In this document: in pieces, positions 1 through 7,823 of the stretch
How the letters are laid out: every line of letters begins with the position of its first letter
Numbering within the stretch: position 1 is the stretch's first letter
Origin: an uncultured Oscillospiraceae bacterium
Lineage (GTDB): Bacteria > Bacillota > Clostridia > Oscillospirales > Ruminococcaceae
DNA: 64,000 nt
Direction: 5' to 3'
Assembly (NCBI GenBank): GCA_900546885.1
Contig: UREN01000002.1
Location: forward strand, 5,229 to 69,228
Made by a program: the position numbers and the translations under genes
The notes under the pieces: model-generated
Seen by the model: only the letters and a program-made list of their open reading frames with translations
Databases searched by the model: none
Told to the model about the DNA's origin: nothing

Positions 1-1
1 T

Positions 2-919
2 TTTTTGCCGGTGTTCTACTTTGTGCCGCTGCTGGGCGGCTGGCTGGCCAGCAGCTATTATTTTTTAGGTCGCCCCCTGCGCTATTTGGACGAGATTGTG
101 GCGGCAGCCAAGCTGCTGGCGCAGCCGCGTGACGAAATGGTGCGCCTGCCGGGCGAGCTGAAAGATATTGAGGACGACATGAACCTGGCAAAACAGCGCG
201 CTTTGCGGGATGCCGAGGCGGCCAAAGAGGCCGAACAGCGCAAAAACGACCTGATTGTATACCTGGCGCACGATTTGAAAACGCCGCTTACCAGCGTAAT
301 AGGTTATTTGACGCTGCTGCGCGACGAGCTACAGCTTTCGCCCGAGATGCGGGCGCGCTATACGAATATTGCGCTGGAAAAGGCCCTGCGCCTGGAAGAT
401 TTGACAAACGAGTTTTTCGCGATCACGCGTTTCAACCTTTCGCATATGGAGCTGGAAAAGGCCCCGGTAGACCTTGCTTTGATGCTGCGCCAGGTGGCCA
501 GCGAGTTTGAGCCCGCCCTGGCAAAAAAGGGCCTTTCCTGCAGGGTAGAACTGCCGCAGGCCATGCCGTATGAATGCGACGCCGATAAAATGGCGCGTGT
601 GTTTGACAACCTTCTGCGCAACGCCATGCTGTACAGTTTTGAAAACACAACGGTGTATATTCGCGGCACATCGGGGCCGCAGGGGGTAGAGCTGCATTTT
701 GAGAATGAGGGCCGCACCATTCCGCCCGAAAAGCTGGCGCGCGTGTTCGAGCAGTTCTTCCGGCTGGATTCTGCCCGCAGCACAAGCACCGGCGGCGCAG
801 GGCTGGGCCTTGCCATTGCAAAGCAGATTGTAGAGCTGCATGGCGGCACCATTTCGGCCGCCAGTGCAGATAACAAGGTGAAATTTACCGTAACCCTGCC
901 GCCCGCCGGCACGCCGTAA
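2..919 (+). CDS. vanS: VanS-type sensor histidine kinase, 5' end outside window
   Basis: Membrane sensor kinase of the van two-component system, which in this family controls a VanR regulator in response to glycopeptides. The frame is open at the left edge, so the protein is partial: the visible part starts in a hydrophobic segment (the second membrane helix), followed by a HAMP-like linker, an H-box AHDLKTPLTSV with the phospho-acceptor His about 89 residues in, an N-box DNLLRNAMLYS and a G-box GGAGLGLAIAK. Roughly the first membrane helix and the sensor loop are missing. It is followed by vanG, vanXY and vanT, as in the Clostridioides difficile vanG locus, which is why I call it VanS rather than a generic kinase; the vanR partner would lie just left of the window. 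No vanW is present downstream. Confidence 0.85.
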   Translation, partial: FLPVFYFVPLLGGWLASSYYFLGRPLRYLDEIVAAAKLLAQPRDEMVRLPGELKDIEDDMNLAKQRALRDAEAAKEAEQRKNDLIVYLAHDLKTPLTSVIGYLTLLRDELQLSPEMRARYTNIALEKALRLEDLTNEFFAITRFNLSHMELEKAPVDLALMLRQVASEFEPALAKKGLSCRVELPQAMPYECDADKMARVFDNLLRNAMLYSFENTTVYIRGTSGPQGVELHFENEGRTIPPEKLARVFEQFFRLDSARSTSTGGAGLGLAIAKQIVELHGGTISAASADNKVKFTVTLPPAGTP

Positions 920-980
920 GAAATTTGCAAGGTTTTTGCAAACAAGCCGCAAGCCTTCCATAAGGCAAAAGGAAAAAACC

Positions 981-1028
981 AAACGCCCTGTTCTGGTACG
1001 ATGAAAGTGCCAAGAACAGGGCGTTTTT
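981..1028 (+). terminator. Terminator-like hairpin in the vanS-vanG gap
   Basis: Arms at about 983-994 and 1013-1024 pair over the block CGCCCTGTTCT/AGAACAGGGCG and continue inward through GGTAC/GTGCC with one bulge; a T run follows at 1024-1028. It has the form of an intrinsic terminator, yet it ends only 28 bases before the vanG start, leaving no room for a full promoter. It is therefore either the vanRS terminator with partial read-through or a leader attenuator of vanG. Confidence 0.7.
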
Positions 1029-1056
1029 CTGGCCCGGAAGAAAGGAATGCAAAAGG

Positions 1057-2106
1057 ATGGAAAAGCTTCGAGTTGCGGTGTTGTTTGGGGGCTGTTCTAC
1101 GGAATATGAGGTGTCGCTGCAGTCGGCCGCGGCTGTGCTGGCACACCTGGACACGCGCCGTTTTGCCCCGCTGACGGTGGGCATTACCAAACAGGGGAAA
1201 TGGCTGTATTACACGGGCCCTTTCGAGCATATTGCAGACGGCACCTGGCACACGCGCGAAGTGTATTGCACGCCATGCATGCTTTGCCCGGACAGGGGCA
1301 CGCCAACCCTTCTGGTGCGGGGCCAGCACGAAATGCGCTATTGCTTTGACGCGGCATTTCCGGTGATGCACGGCAAAAACGGCGAGGACGGCACCGTGCA
1401 GGGCCTGCTGGAAATGGCGGGCGTGCCTGTTGTAGGCTGCGGCACACTGGCCAGCGCCCTGTGTATGGACAAAGACAAAGCCCATAAGCTTGCCGCGCTG
1501 GCCGGGGTAGAAGTGCCCCGCAGCGCCGCATTTTCCAGGCGCAGCACCTTTGCCGCCATTCAAAATGCGGCGCAGCTTTTGGGCTGGCCGCTGTTTGTAA
1601 AGCCCGTATGCGCAGGCTCTTCCTTTGGCATCACCAGGGTGGAACAGCCGCAGCAGCTGGCCGCCGCGGTGGAAGCGGCGTTCCAGCACGACAGCCAGGT
1701 GCTTTTGGAAGAAGCTGTGCCCGGCTTTGAGGTGGGCTGCGCCGTGATGGGAAACGGGGAGCTGTTTGTGGGCGAAGTGGATGAGATAGAGCTTTCGGGC
1801 GGCTTTTTTGACTACGAGGAAAAATATACGCTGAAAACCTCGCGCATCCACTGCCCGGCACGCATTGGAAAAAACGACGCCGAACGCATCAAAACAGCGG
1901 CGCGGACAGTTTATCGTGCGCTGGGCTGCCGTGTGTTTGCACGGGTAGACCTTTTTCTCACCCCGCAGGGGAAAGTGGTGTTCAACGAAATAAACACCAT
2001 TCCGGGCTTTACGGCGCACAGCCGTTACCCCGGCATGATGCGCGCGGCCGGCCTGCCTTTCGGCGAGCTTATAACCAGGCTGGTGGAACTGGGGGTGGAA
2101 AAATGA
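1057..2106 (+). CDS. vanG: D-alanine--D-serine ligase, VanG type
   Basis: ATP-grasp ligase joining D-Ala to D-Ser; peptidoglycan precursors ending in D-Ala-D-Ser bind vancomycin weakly. At 349 residues it matches VanG, and the sequence resembles the enterococcal protein over its length: N-terminal VAVLFGGCSTEYEVSLQSA, HGKNGEDG at 105-112, the omega-loop block EKYTLK at 255-260 preceded by GGFFDY, and NEINTIPGFT at 310-319. EKY rather than EKF is the usual signature of D-Ser ligases as opposed to D-Lac ligases (VanA/B/D). A purine-rich Shine-Dalgarno lies just before the ATG at 1057. It overlaps vanXY by four bases, so the two are translationally coupled. A housekeeping Ddl is less likely given the vanXY and vanT neighbours. 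Confidence 0.92.
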   Translation: MEKLRVAVLFGGCSTEYEVSLQSAAAVLAHLDTRRFAPLTVGITKQGKWLYYTGPFEHIADGTWHTREVYCTPCMLCPDRGTPTLLVRGQHEMRYCFDAAFPVMHGKNGEDGTVQGLLEMAGVPVVGCGTLASALCMDKDKAHKLAALAGVEVPRSAAFSRRSTFAAIQNAAQLLGWPLFVKPVCAGSSFGITRVEQPQQLAAAVEAAFQHDSQVLLEEAVPGFEVGCAVMGNGELFVGEVDEIELSGGFFDYEEKYTLKTSRIHCPARIGKNDAERIKTAARTVYRALGCRVFARVDLFLTPQGKVVFNEINTIPGFTAHSRYPGMMRAAGLPFGELITRLVELGVEK

Positions 2107-2852
2107 ACGGCATTTCTCTTTCTGCCGCCGACACATGCCGCGGCCCGCTTGTGCTGGTGAATGCACAGCATCCATATCGGGGCGGGGCACCGGCCCTTTC
2201 CCCCGCATTGGGCGCAGAAGATATTCTATTGGAAAAAACGGCCGCGGCCCTGCTTGCCGAGTGTGTGCGCGCGGCTGGGGCGGCCGGTGAGGTTGTGCCT
2301 GTGTCTGGTTGGCGGCCGCGTGCACAGCAGCAAAGCATTTGGAATGATACAATGGAAAAAGAGGGCGAGGCATTTACAAAACAGTTTGTGGCAAAGCCCG
2401 GCTGCAGCGAGCACGAGACAGGCCTTGCCATAGACCTTGCCCGTGCGGCCAGAAACATTGACTTCATCCGCCCGCACCTGCCGTATGACGGCGCGTGCGG
2501 CAGGTTCCGCGCACTGGCGGCAAAATATGGCTTTATTCAGCGCTACCGCGCAGAGAAAACGGCTGTCACCGGCATTGCGTGCGAGCCATGGCATTTCCGC
2601 TATGTGGGGGCACCGCATGCACAGCTGATTGAGCAAAACGGCCTGTGTTTGGAGGAATATGCCGCTTTTCTGCGCGAAATGGGGCCCCAGCAGTGCCGCC
2701 TTGCAGGCGGGCGCGCGGCCCAGGTGCTTTATGTGCCGTGCGAAAACGGCCATGCACGCCTTCCCGGCGGCTGTGTGCAGGTGTCGGGTGACAATGCAGG
2801 CGGCTTTATTGCCACGGTGTGGCAGGCCGGGGCACGGAGGTGCGGCGCATGA
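2103..2852 (+). CDS. vanXY: D,D-peptidase VanXY (M15B family)
   Basis: Zinc D,D-dipeptidase/carboxypeptidase that removes normal D-Ala-D-Ala ends so that only D-Ala-D-Ser precursors remain. Zinc ligands are visible in SEHETGLAIDL (His104, Asp111) and EPWHFRYVG (catalytic Glu161, ligand His164). There is no signal peptide or membrane segment, which fits the cytoplasmic bifunctional VanXY proteins rather than membrane-anchored VanY; the length of 249 matches VanXY of vanC/vanG clusters. The start overlaps the vanG stop (ATGA) and the stop overlaps the vanT start. Whether dipeptidase activity is truly present cannot be read from sequence; a plain VanY-type carboxypeptidase is the alternative. 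Confidence 0.87.
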   Translation: MNGISLSAADTCRGPLVLVNAQHPYRGGAPALSPALGAEDILLEKTAAALLAECVRAAGAAGEVVPVSGWRPRAQQQSIWNDTMEKEGEAFTKQFVAKPGCSEHETGLAIDLARAARNIDFIRPHLPYDGACGRFRALAAKYGFIQRYRAEKTAVTGIACEPWHFRYVGAPHAQLIEQNGLCLEEYAAFLREMGPQQCRLAGGRAAQVLYVPCENGHARLPGGCVQVSGDNAGGFIATVWQAGARRCGA

Positions 2853-4942
2853 GACAGAATAGCCGCCCGGTGCTGGATTTGTGCCGCCTGGCCGCAGCGC
2901 TGCTGGTCATCACCATCCATACGGCCCCGCTCAGCGATGTGAGCGCCGGGGCAGATTTTTTTCTCACCCGCATACTGGCCCGTGTGGCCGTGCCGTATTT
3001 TTTTATGCTCACGGGCTATTTCCTGGAAAAGGGTCAGTGGCACGGTATGGGGCACACGCTGGGCAAAACGGCGCTTATCTATGCCTTTTCTGTGCTTCTC
3101 TATCTGCCGTTGAACCTTTATGCCGGGGCCTTTGCTCCGTTTAGCCCCGGGCAGTTCCTCAAAGAACTTTTGGTGGACGGCACCTTTTACCATCTGTGGT
3201 ATCTGCCGGCCGTCCTTTTGGGCGTGCCCGTGGCATGGGCTCTGCGCAGGCTTGGCTGGAAGGGCGGCCTTGCTGCCGCGGGCGCACTGTATCTGTTGGG
3301 GCTGTTGGGCGACAGCTATTATGGCTTTGCCGCCCGGGTGCCGCTGCTGAAAGCCATGTATGAAGGGCTGTTCACGGTGTCTTCTTATACGCGCAACGGG
3401 CTGTTTTTTGCGCCGCTGTTTCTTTTGCTGGGGGCACTGTGCACACGGGTGCGCCTTAAATGGGCCTGGCCGCTGGCAGCAGGTTCCTTTGCCGCTATGT
3501 GTGCAGAGGCCTTTCTTCTGAAGGCTGCCGGGGCCCCGCAGCATGATAGCATGTATGTCATGCTGCCCCTGTGCATGATGGCGCTGTTCAGCGGCCTTGT
3601 GCAGAACAATGCGGGGCGGTGCCGTGCTGCGGCCGGTACGGCTCTTTGGGTCTATCTGCTGCACCCGTGGTGCATTGTACTGGTGCGCGGCGCGGCAAAA
3701 GTGCTGGGGCTGCAAAAACTTTTCGTAGAAAGCGGCCCGGGCCACTTTATCGCTGTGGCGCTGGCCAGCTTTGCCCTGGCTTTCTGCGCGCAATGGGCGG
3801 CTGCGCGCCTTGCCCCTGCCAGGGTGCCAGCCGCGGCGCGCGCCTGGCGCGAAGTAGACCTTGCTGCCCTTCGCCACAATGCACAGGTGCTTATGGAAGC
3901 GCTTGGCGGCTGCAGTTTGATGGCCGTGCTGAAGGCAGATGCCTATGGGCACGGCGCTGGAAAGGTGGCCAAGGCCCTGCGCCGCTGCGGCGTACGCGCC
4001 TTTGCGGTGGCCACCGTGGCAGAGGGCGTGGCCCTGCGCCGGGCCTTTGTACGCGGTGAAATTCTGGTTTTGGGCTATACCCCGCCCGAACAGGCCTATC
4101 TGCTGCGCCGCTGGCGCCTGAGCCAGGCTGTGGTGGATGAAGCGCACGCCAAGGCGCTGGCCGCAGCCGGGCGCAGGGTGCGCGTGCACCTTGCGCTGGA
4201 TACCGGCATGCACCGCCTTGGCATCCCCGCACAGGATATTGCCGCCATTTTGCGGGTATATGGCATGAAAAACCTTCGGGTGCAGGGAATCTTTTCGCAC
4301 CTGTGCGTCAGCGACATGCAGACGCCGCAGGCCATGGCATATACGCGCTGGCAGACGCAAAGTTTTCAGCGCGCAGTGCGGGCTGTGCATGCGGCGGGCT
4401 TCGAGCCGGGGCAGGTGCACCTGCAGGCCAGTTACGGTGTGCTGAACGGCGAGGCGCAGAACTTTACCTGCGCGCGCGTGGGCATTGCGCTGTATGGCGT
4501 GCTGAGCGACACCACCCCCACGGTGCGGCACCTTCCACTGCGCCCGGCGCTGGCATTGCATGCCCGTGTGGCCAGTGTGCGCTGGCTGAAACCGGGGCAG
4601 GGGGCCGGTTACGGGCTGGCTTTTGTGGCCCGGCGGCCCACGCGCCTTGCCTGCGTCACCATTGGCTATGCAGACGGTGTGCCGCGCGATTTTGCCCTGC
4701 GCGGCGGGCAGGTGCTGGTGTGCGGGCAGCGCGCCCCGGCGGTTGGCCGCGTGTGTATGGACCAGATGCTGGTGGATGTTACGGAAATTGAAGATGTACG
4801 CCCTGCAAGCGTGGTAACCCTGATTGGCACAGACGGCGGCCAAACGCTGCGCGCAGAAGAGTTTGCCGCCATGTGCGGCACCATTACCAATGAGGCGCTC
4901 ACCCGCCTGTCTGCGCGTGTGCCGTTTGTGTGGAAAGGGTAA
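2849..4942 (+). CDS. vanT: Membrane-bound serine racemase VanT
   Basis: Two-domain protein that makes D-Ser for VanG. Residues 1 to about 325 form an acyltransferase-3-like membrane domain with about ten hydrophobic helices; from about 333 (AWREVDLAALRHNAQ) it is an alanine-racemase fold with the PLP lysine in LKADAYGHGA (Lys362), followed by GAGYGLAF and IGYADGVPRD. At 697 residues it matches VanT of vanG loci. I start at ATG 2849, which overlaps the vanXY stop and has GGAGG eight bases upstream; an in-frame ATG at 2819 lies inside vanXY and lacks a good ribosome site. It closes the operon before the bidirectional terminator. Confidence 0.92.
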   Translation: MRQNSRPVLDLCRLAAALLVITIHTAPLSDVSAGADFFLTRILARVAVPYFFMLTGYFLEKGQWHGMGHTLGKTALIYAFSVLLYLPLNLYAGAFAPFSPGQFLKELLVDGTFYHLWYLPAVLLGVPVAWALRRLGWKGGLAAAGALYLLGLLGDSYYGFAARVPLLKAMYEGLFTVSSYTRNGLFFAPLFLLLGALCTRVRLKWAWPLAAGSFAAMCAEAFLLKAAGAPQHDSMYVMLPLCMMALFSGLVQNNAGRCRAAAGTALWVYLLHPWCIVLVRGAAKVLGLQKLFVESGPGHFIAVALASFALAFCAQWAAARLAPARVPAAARAWREVDLAALRHNAQVLMEALGGCSLMAVLKADAYGHGAGKVAKALRRCGVRAFAVATVAEGVALRRAFVRGEILVLGYTPPEQAYLLRRWRLSQAVVDEAHAKALAAAGRRVRVHLALDTGMHRLGIPAQDIAAILRVYGMKNLRVQGIFSHLCVSDMQTPQAMAYTRWQTQSFQRAVRAVHAAGFEPGQVHLQASYGVLNGEAQNFTCARVGIALYGVLSDTTPTVRHLPLRPALALHARVASVRWLKPGQGAGYGLAFVARRPTRLACVTIGYADGVPRDFALRGGQVLVCGQRAPAVGRVCMDQMLVDVTEIEDVRPASVVTLIGTDGGQTLRAEEFAAMCGTITNEALTRLSARVPFVWKG

Positions 4943-4990
4943 ACGCGGCCGCTGCCTTTTTTTACCGAAACAAAAGCAGAAAAACACAAC

Positions 4991-5026
4991 AAAAAGCCCG
5001 TGGAAGATTACTTCCACGGGCTTTTT
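4991..5026. terminator. Bidirectional terminator, vanT / tRNA-Ala
   Basis: Perfect inverted repeat GCCCGTGGAAG/CTTCCACGGGC around a four-base ATTA loop, with A run on the left and T run on the right, so it can stop vanT on the plus strand and the convergent tRNA on the minus strand. Confidence 0.9.
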
Positions 5027-5027
5027 A

Positions 5028-5103
5028 TGGTGGACCTGAAGGGATTCGAACCCTCGACCTCTCGGATGCGAACCGAACGCGCTCCCAGCTGCGCTACAGG
5101 CCC
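5028..5103 (-). tRNA. tRNA-Ala (anticodon CGC)
   Basis: Minus-strand cloverleaf beginning GGGCCTGTAGCGCAGCTGG; acceptor GGGCCTG pairs with CAGGTCC and carries the G3-U70 wobble that identifies alanine tRNAs. The anticodon loop TTCGCAT gives CGC (codon GCG), the T-loop is TTCGAAT and CCA is encoded. It lies tail-to-tail with vanT. Confidence 0.93.
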
Positions 5104-5139
5104 ATTTACACAGCACCTCCGCAAAGAGTGCTTTCTTAA

Positions 5140-5166
5140 TTTATAACATTTAAAGGAAATTGTCAA
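5140..5166 (-). promoter_or_regulatory. Probable promoter of tRNA-Ala
   Basis: On the minus strand a perfect TTGACA (5161-5166 read in reverse) is followed after 15 bases by TATAAA, or after 16-17 by weaker AT-rich hexamers, about 40 bases upstream of the tRNA. Confidence 0.55.
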
Positions 5167-5280
5167 GAGATTTTTCTTGCGCAGTGGGAATTTTTGTGCT
5201 TTCCCCGCGGCGGCGGTGGTTTGGCACCTGCATATATTTGAAAAAAGGATGGAATGTCGGGAATCGTCGAGTTTTGCCGA

Positions 5281-5309
5281 TTGCCTTTTCCCTTTGGACG
5301 GGTTACACT
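5281..5309 (+). promoter_or_regulatory. Possible promoter of the Spo0A-like operon
   Basis: TTGCCT, 17 bases, TACACT; a modest sigma-A-type match about 50 bases before the first gene of the unit. Just upstream (5254-5280) are three degenerate TGTCGAA-like motifs discussed in the findings. Confidence 0.35.
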
Positions 5310-5357
5310 GAGTACATCTGCAGGTGGAAAATTTTGTTAAAGGCAGGGGTATGCGGT

Positions 5358-5666
5358 ATGGAAACAGACAAACTGGTTTTTTGCAGGCACTTTTCTGCGT
5401 TGGGGCCGTTTCAACAAGAAAGCCAGCTTTGGTATGAGCTCAGCGGTGTTCTGAATGCGGAACAGACGTTTTGCGTGCATCTTTGCCATGAAGAGGCGTG
5501 TGGGCGCCGCGGCATGCGGGCGTATATCTGTGCCACCAGGCGCCTTGCAAGGCAATTCTTGCGCTTTTTATACGAAAATGCAATAGAGCCGGAACAACTG
5601 CCTGCCCTTGCGCACGATTTTGGGCTTTTGCGGGCAGATGAGCCGGAAGGCGGTGTGGGCGCGTGA
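5358..5666 (+). CDS. Small unknown protein upstream of a Spo0A-like regulator
   Basis: 102 residues, soluble, no recognised catalytic motif. The N-terminal half has several cysteines (FCRHF, FCVHLCHEEACGRRG) and the C-terminal half is a predicted helix (RRLARQFLRFLYENAIEPEQLPALAHDFG). The general layout recalls short DUF6514-type proteins of clostridia, but this is a weak impression. The start at ATG 5358 has GCAGGGG upstream. The stop overlaps the GTG start of the response regulator, so the two are translationally coupled and the product probably works with that system. Confidence 0.65.
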   Translation: METDKLVFCRHFSALGPFQQESQLWYELSGVLNAEQTFCVHLCHEEACGRRGMRAYICATRRLARQFLRFLYENAIEPEQLPALAHDFGLLRADEPEGGVGA

Positions 5667-6412
5667 GGGAAGACGGAAAATATCGCATTCTTCTGGCAGA
5701 CGATGACCGTGGCCTGTGCGCCGTGCTTCAGGCATATCTGGACCTGCAGCCGGATCTGTGCTGCTGTGCCGTGGCATACAACGGCCTTCACGCTTTGGAG
5801 AAGACCCGCCAGCAAAAGCCGGATCTTGTGCTGCTGGACATTCAGATGCCGGGGCTGAACGGGGCCGATTTCATGGCAGAGCTGTCCTCTTCCCCCGGGC
5901 TCAGCGAGGTGCGGGTGCTGGCGTTCACCGCATATGACCAGGCGCTTGTTACCCGGGAGATGCTGCGGCTTGGTGCCTGCGGCGTTTTGCAAAAACCGTA
6001 CCCGTTAGAAATGCTGATGCGGCGCATTCGAAGCCTTTTGCAAAACAGGCAGCCAGCGCAGGATATGACATCCCAGCGCGCGGTGGCCACAGCGCTTCTT
6101 GGCTTTGGTGTGCCTACAGACCATGTGGGCTATTGCTATCTTCAGCAGATTTTGCTACTGTTAGTAGAAGAAGGCGCGCAGGGGTATACCATAGAGGAGC
6201 TGTACCACCGCATCTGCAAGATGCATGGCTTATCTGGCTCAGGCAGTGTGGAACGGGCGATACGCGAAGAAGTGAAGCGCATTTTTAAAGCGGCCTCGCC
6301 GGAATTCAAAGAGCTGTTGCATCTTGCGCGGCGCGATGGTGTGCGGCACCTTTCGAATGGGGAATTCCTGACATTGATGGCGCAGGCCATCCGGCTGAAG
6401 TATATGCTGTAG
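5663..6412 (+). CDS. Spo0A-family response regulator
   Basis: Cytoplasmic DNA-binding regulator of 249 residues. Receiver domain at 1-125 with the acidic pocket LLADDD, phospho-acceptor Asp59 in VLLDIQMPG, Thr89 and Lys111 in QKPYP. The C-terminal domain (about 145-249) has the Spo0A-type arrangement: VPTDHVGYCYL, a six-helix layout, and a recognition-helix region GSVERAIREEVKRIF comparable to SRVERAIRHAIE of true Spo0A, then SNGEFLTLMAQAIRLK. It starts at a GTG overlapping the previous stop. It differs from canonical Spo0A at several usually invariant recognition positions and is followed by its own kinase gene, so I call it Spo0A-family rather than spo0A; it could be the only Spo0A of this organism or a paralogue. 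Confidence 0.8.
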   Translation: MREDGKYRILLADDDRGLCAVLQAYLDLQPDLCCCAVAYNGLHALEKTRQQKPDLVLLDIQMPGLNGADFMAELSSSPGLSEVRVLAFTAYDQALVTREMLRLGACGVLQKPYPLEMLMRRIRSLLQNRQPAQDMTSQRAVATALLGFGVPTDHVGYCYLQQILLLLVEEGAQGYTIEELYHRICKMHGLSGSGSVERAIREEVKRIFKAASPEFKELLHLARRDGVRHLSNGEFLTLMAQAIRLKYML

Positions 6413-6426
6413 AAGGGAAGATAGGC

Positions 6427-7653
6427 ATGAAAGAAAAGCAGGCCGCTGTCCTTGAGTGTCTGGCACATATTGCCTATGAAACGCAGCCCGGCATTGTATT
6501 GGAAACTGTGGCTGCGGCGCTGAGGGCGGTGCTGGATGCAGAAGAAGTGTGCTTTTATGAATGGCACGGAAGCTGGCTTCCCCTGTGGCCGCAGGAAAGT
6601 GCGCAGCCCTTGCCCCTGCAGGGGGCCCTGCTTTTGCACGAGCGCGGCGAAGCTTTCTTTCAGGATGACGGCTGGAACGGCATGCTTGCGCTGCCCGGCG
6701 TGCAGCAGGCCGAAGGGGCTGTGTGGGCCAGGCGCATGGCGGGCTGCCCCGGGGAACAGGCAAAAGAACTGGCGCACACGCTGTGCACGGCCGCGGCACC
6801 CAAACTGACAGCACTGTTCCGGCACTGCCAAAGCGGTGCGCCGCTCAGGGAAGACGGGCTGGCGGCTGTCTCACACGAGGTGCGCACGCCGTTGGCTGTT
6901 GCATTAAGCGCAGTGGAGCTGTTGCGCGCAAAGCTGAAAAAAGAGGATGCGGCGGTTTTTCACACGGAATACGAGCCGTATTTTGTTCACTTGGAGCACA
7001 GCCTGAACCGCACCCTGCGCCTCGCACAAAACATGGTGGAAATGGCGCGGTTTGAGGCCGGCACAGACGAATATGCACAGAAAACAGGCAGCATCCGGCA
7101 GGCGCTGCAGGCTTTGATTGAGCAGGCCGGGCTTTGGGCTGCCGGCTACGGTGTGGCGCTGGTGCTGATGCCCGGGCCGGATATCTGCGGCATGTATCAG
7201 CCCGAGCCATTTGAACATGTGGTGCTGAACCTTTTGACCAACGCGGTGCGCCACAGCCCGCAGGGGGACGGGCACGTACAAATAGAGCTTTGGCAGGAAG
7301 AGAGAAATGCCCGGACGGTGTGCATGGTGCGTGTGCTGGACAATGGCCCCGGCATTGCGCCCGAGATGCAGGCGCACCTGTTTGAAAAGTACCGCGCGGG
7401 GCTGAACGGGCCGCACGGCGCAGGGCTGGGGCTGTATCTCTCTATGGGCCTTGCCCGCAAAATGGGCGGCAGCCTGTGTGCACAGAATGTTTCCGGCGCC
7501 GGTGCGGCATTCACCTTTTCTTTTCCCATTCAGACGGCGAAAAAGGCTGCCCTTGCCAGCGAAGCGGGGCCTTACCGGGCGCAGGAACTTGCCCAGCGTG
7601 TGGCTGTGGAATTCAGCGCCTTGCCCGCACCGCAGGCGGGCGGGCAGGCTTAG
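6427..7653 (+). CDS. Soluble sensor histidine kinase, cognate of the Spo0A-like regulator
   Basis: 408 residues without a membrane helix. Residues 1 to about 130 look like a GAF-like or unknown sensory domain; the H-box [13 protein letters not shown] has His150, the N-box is [13 protein letters not shown], and G-boxes are DNGPGIAPE and GAGLGLYLS. It begins 14 bases after the response-regulator stop, so the pair is very probably co-expressed. In clostridia Spo0A is usually phosphorylated directly by orphan kinases encoded elsewhere, so a linked kinase is notable. The last 40 residues after the ATPase domain are a low-complexity tail. A hairpin terminator follows. Confidence 0.88.
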   Translation: MKEKQAAVLECLAHIAYETQPGIVLETVAAALRAVLDAEEVCFYEWHGSWLPLWPQESAQPLPLQGALLLHERGEAFFQDDGWNGMLALPGVQQAEGAVWARRMAGCPGEQAKELAHTLCTAAAPKLTALFRHCQSGAPLREDGLAAVSHEVRTPLAVALSAVELLRAKLKKEDAAVFHTEYEPYFVHLEHSLNRTLRLAQNMVEMARFEAGTDEYAQKTGSIRQALQALIEQAGLWAAGYGVALVLMPGPDICGMYQPEPFEHVVLNLLTNAVRHSPQGDGHVQIELWQEERNARTVCMVRVLDNGPGIAPEMQAHLFEKYRAGLNGPHGAGLGLYLSMGLARKMGGSLCAQNVSGAGAAFTFSFPIQTAKKAALASEAGPYRAQELAQRVAVEFSALPAPQAGGQA

Positions 7654-7680
7654 CGGGCATCCATCATTTCATTTTCAAAG

Positions 7681-7722
7681 GCCGGTGCGGCATGGGCGGG
7701 CAGCCCGTGCCGCCCGGCTTTT
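7681..7722 (+). terminator. Terminator after the histidine kinase
   Basis: GC-rich arms GCCGG-GCGGCATGGGC and GCCCGTGCCGC-CCGGC (one bulge, one wobble) with a GGGCA loop, followed by TTTT. Confidence 0.7.
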
Positions 7723-7749
7723 CCTGTGGAAGAAAACGGCAGTTTGCGC

Positions 7750-7778
7750 TTTACTTTAGAGGCAAAATCATGTATAGT
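7750..7778 (+). promoter_or_regulatory. Promoter of the pyrH-polC operon
   Basis: TTTACT, 17 bases, TATAGT; predicted start near 7785, about 40 bases before pyrH and just after the upstream terminator. Confidence 0.7.
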
Positions 7779-7823
7779 AGGAATGACAACAAAGCGGAAA
7801 ATATGGGATTGGCGGTGGGACAT

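Noticed and set aside
2729-5116. Very long open frame antisense to vanT
   Set aside because: GC-rich coding sequence produces long shadow frames on the opposite strand; it has no ribosome site, runs through a tRNA and a terminator, and shows no family motifs. The same applies to long antisense frames opposite lon and secDF.
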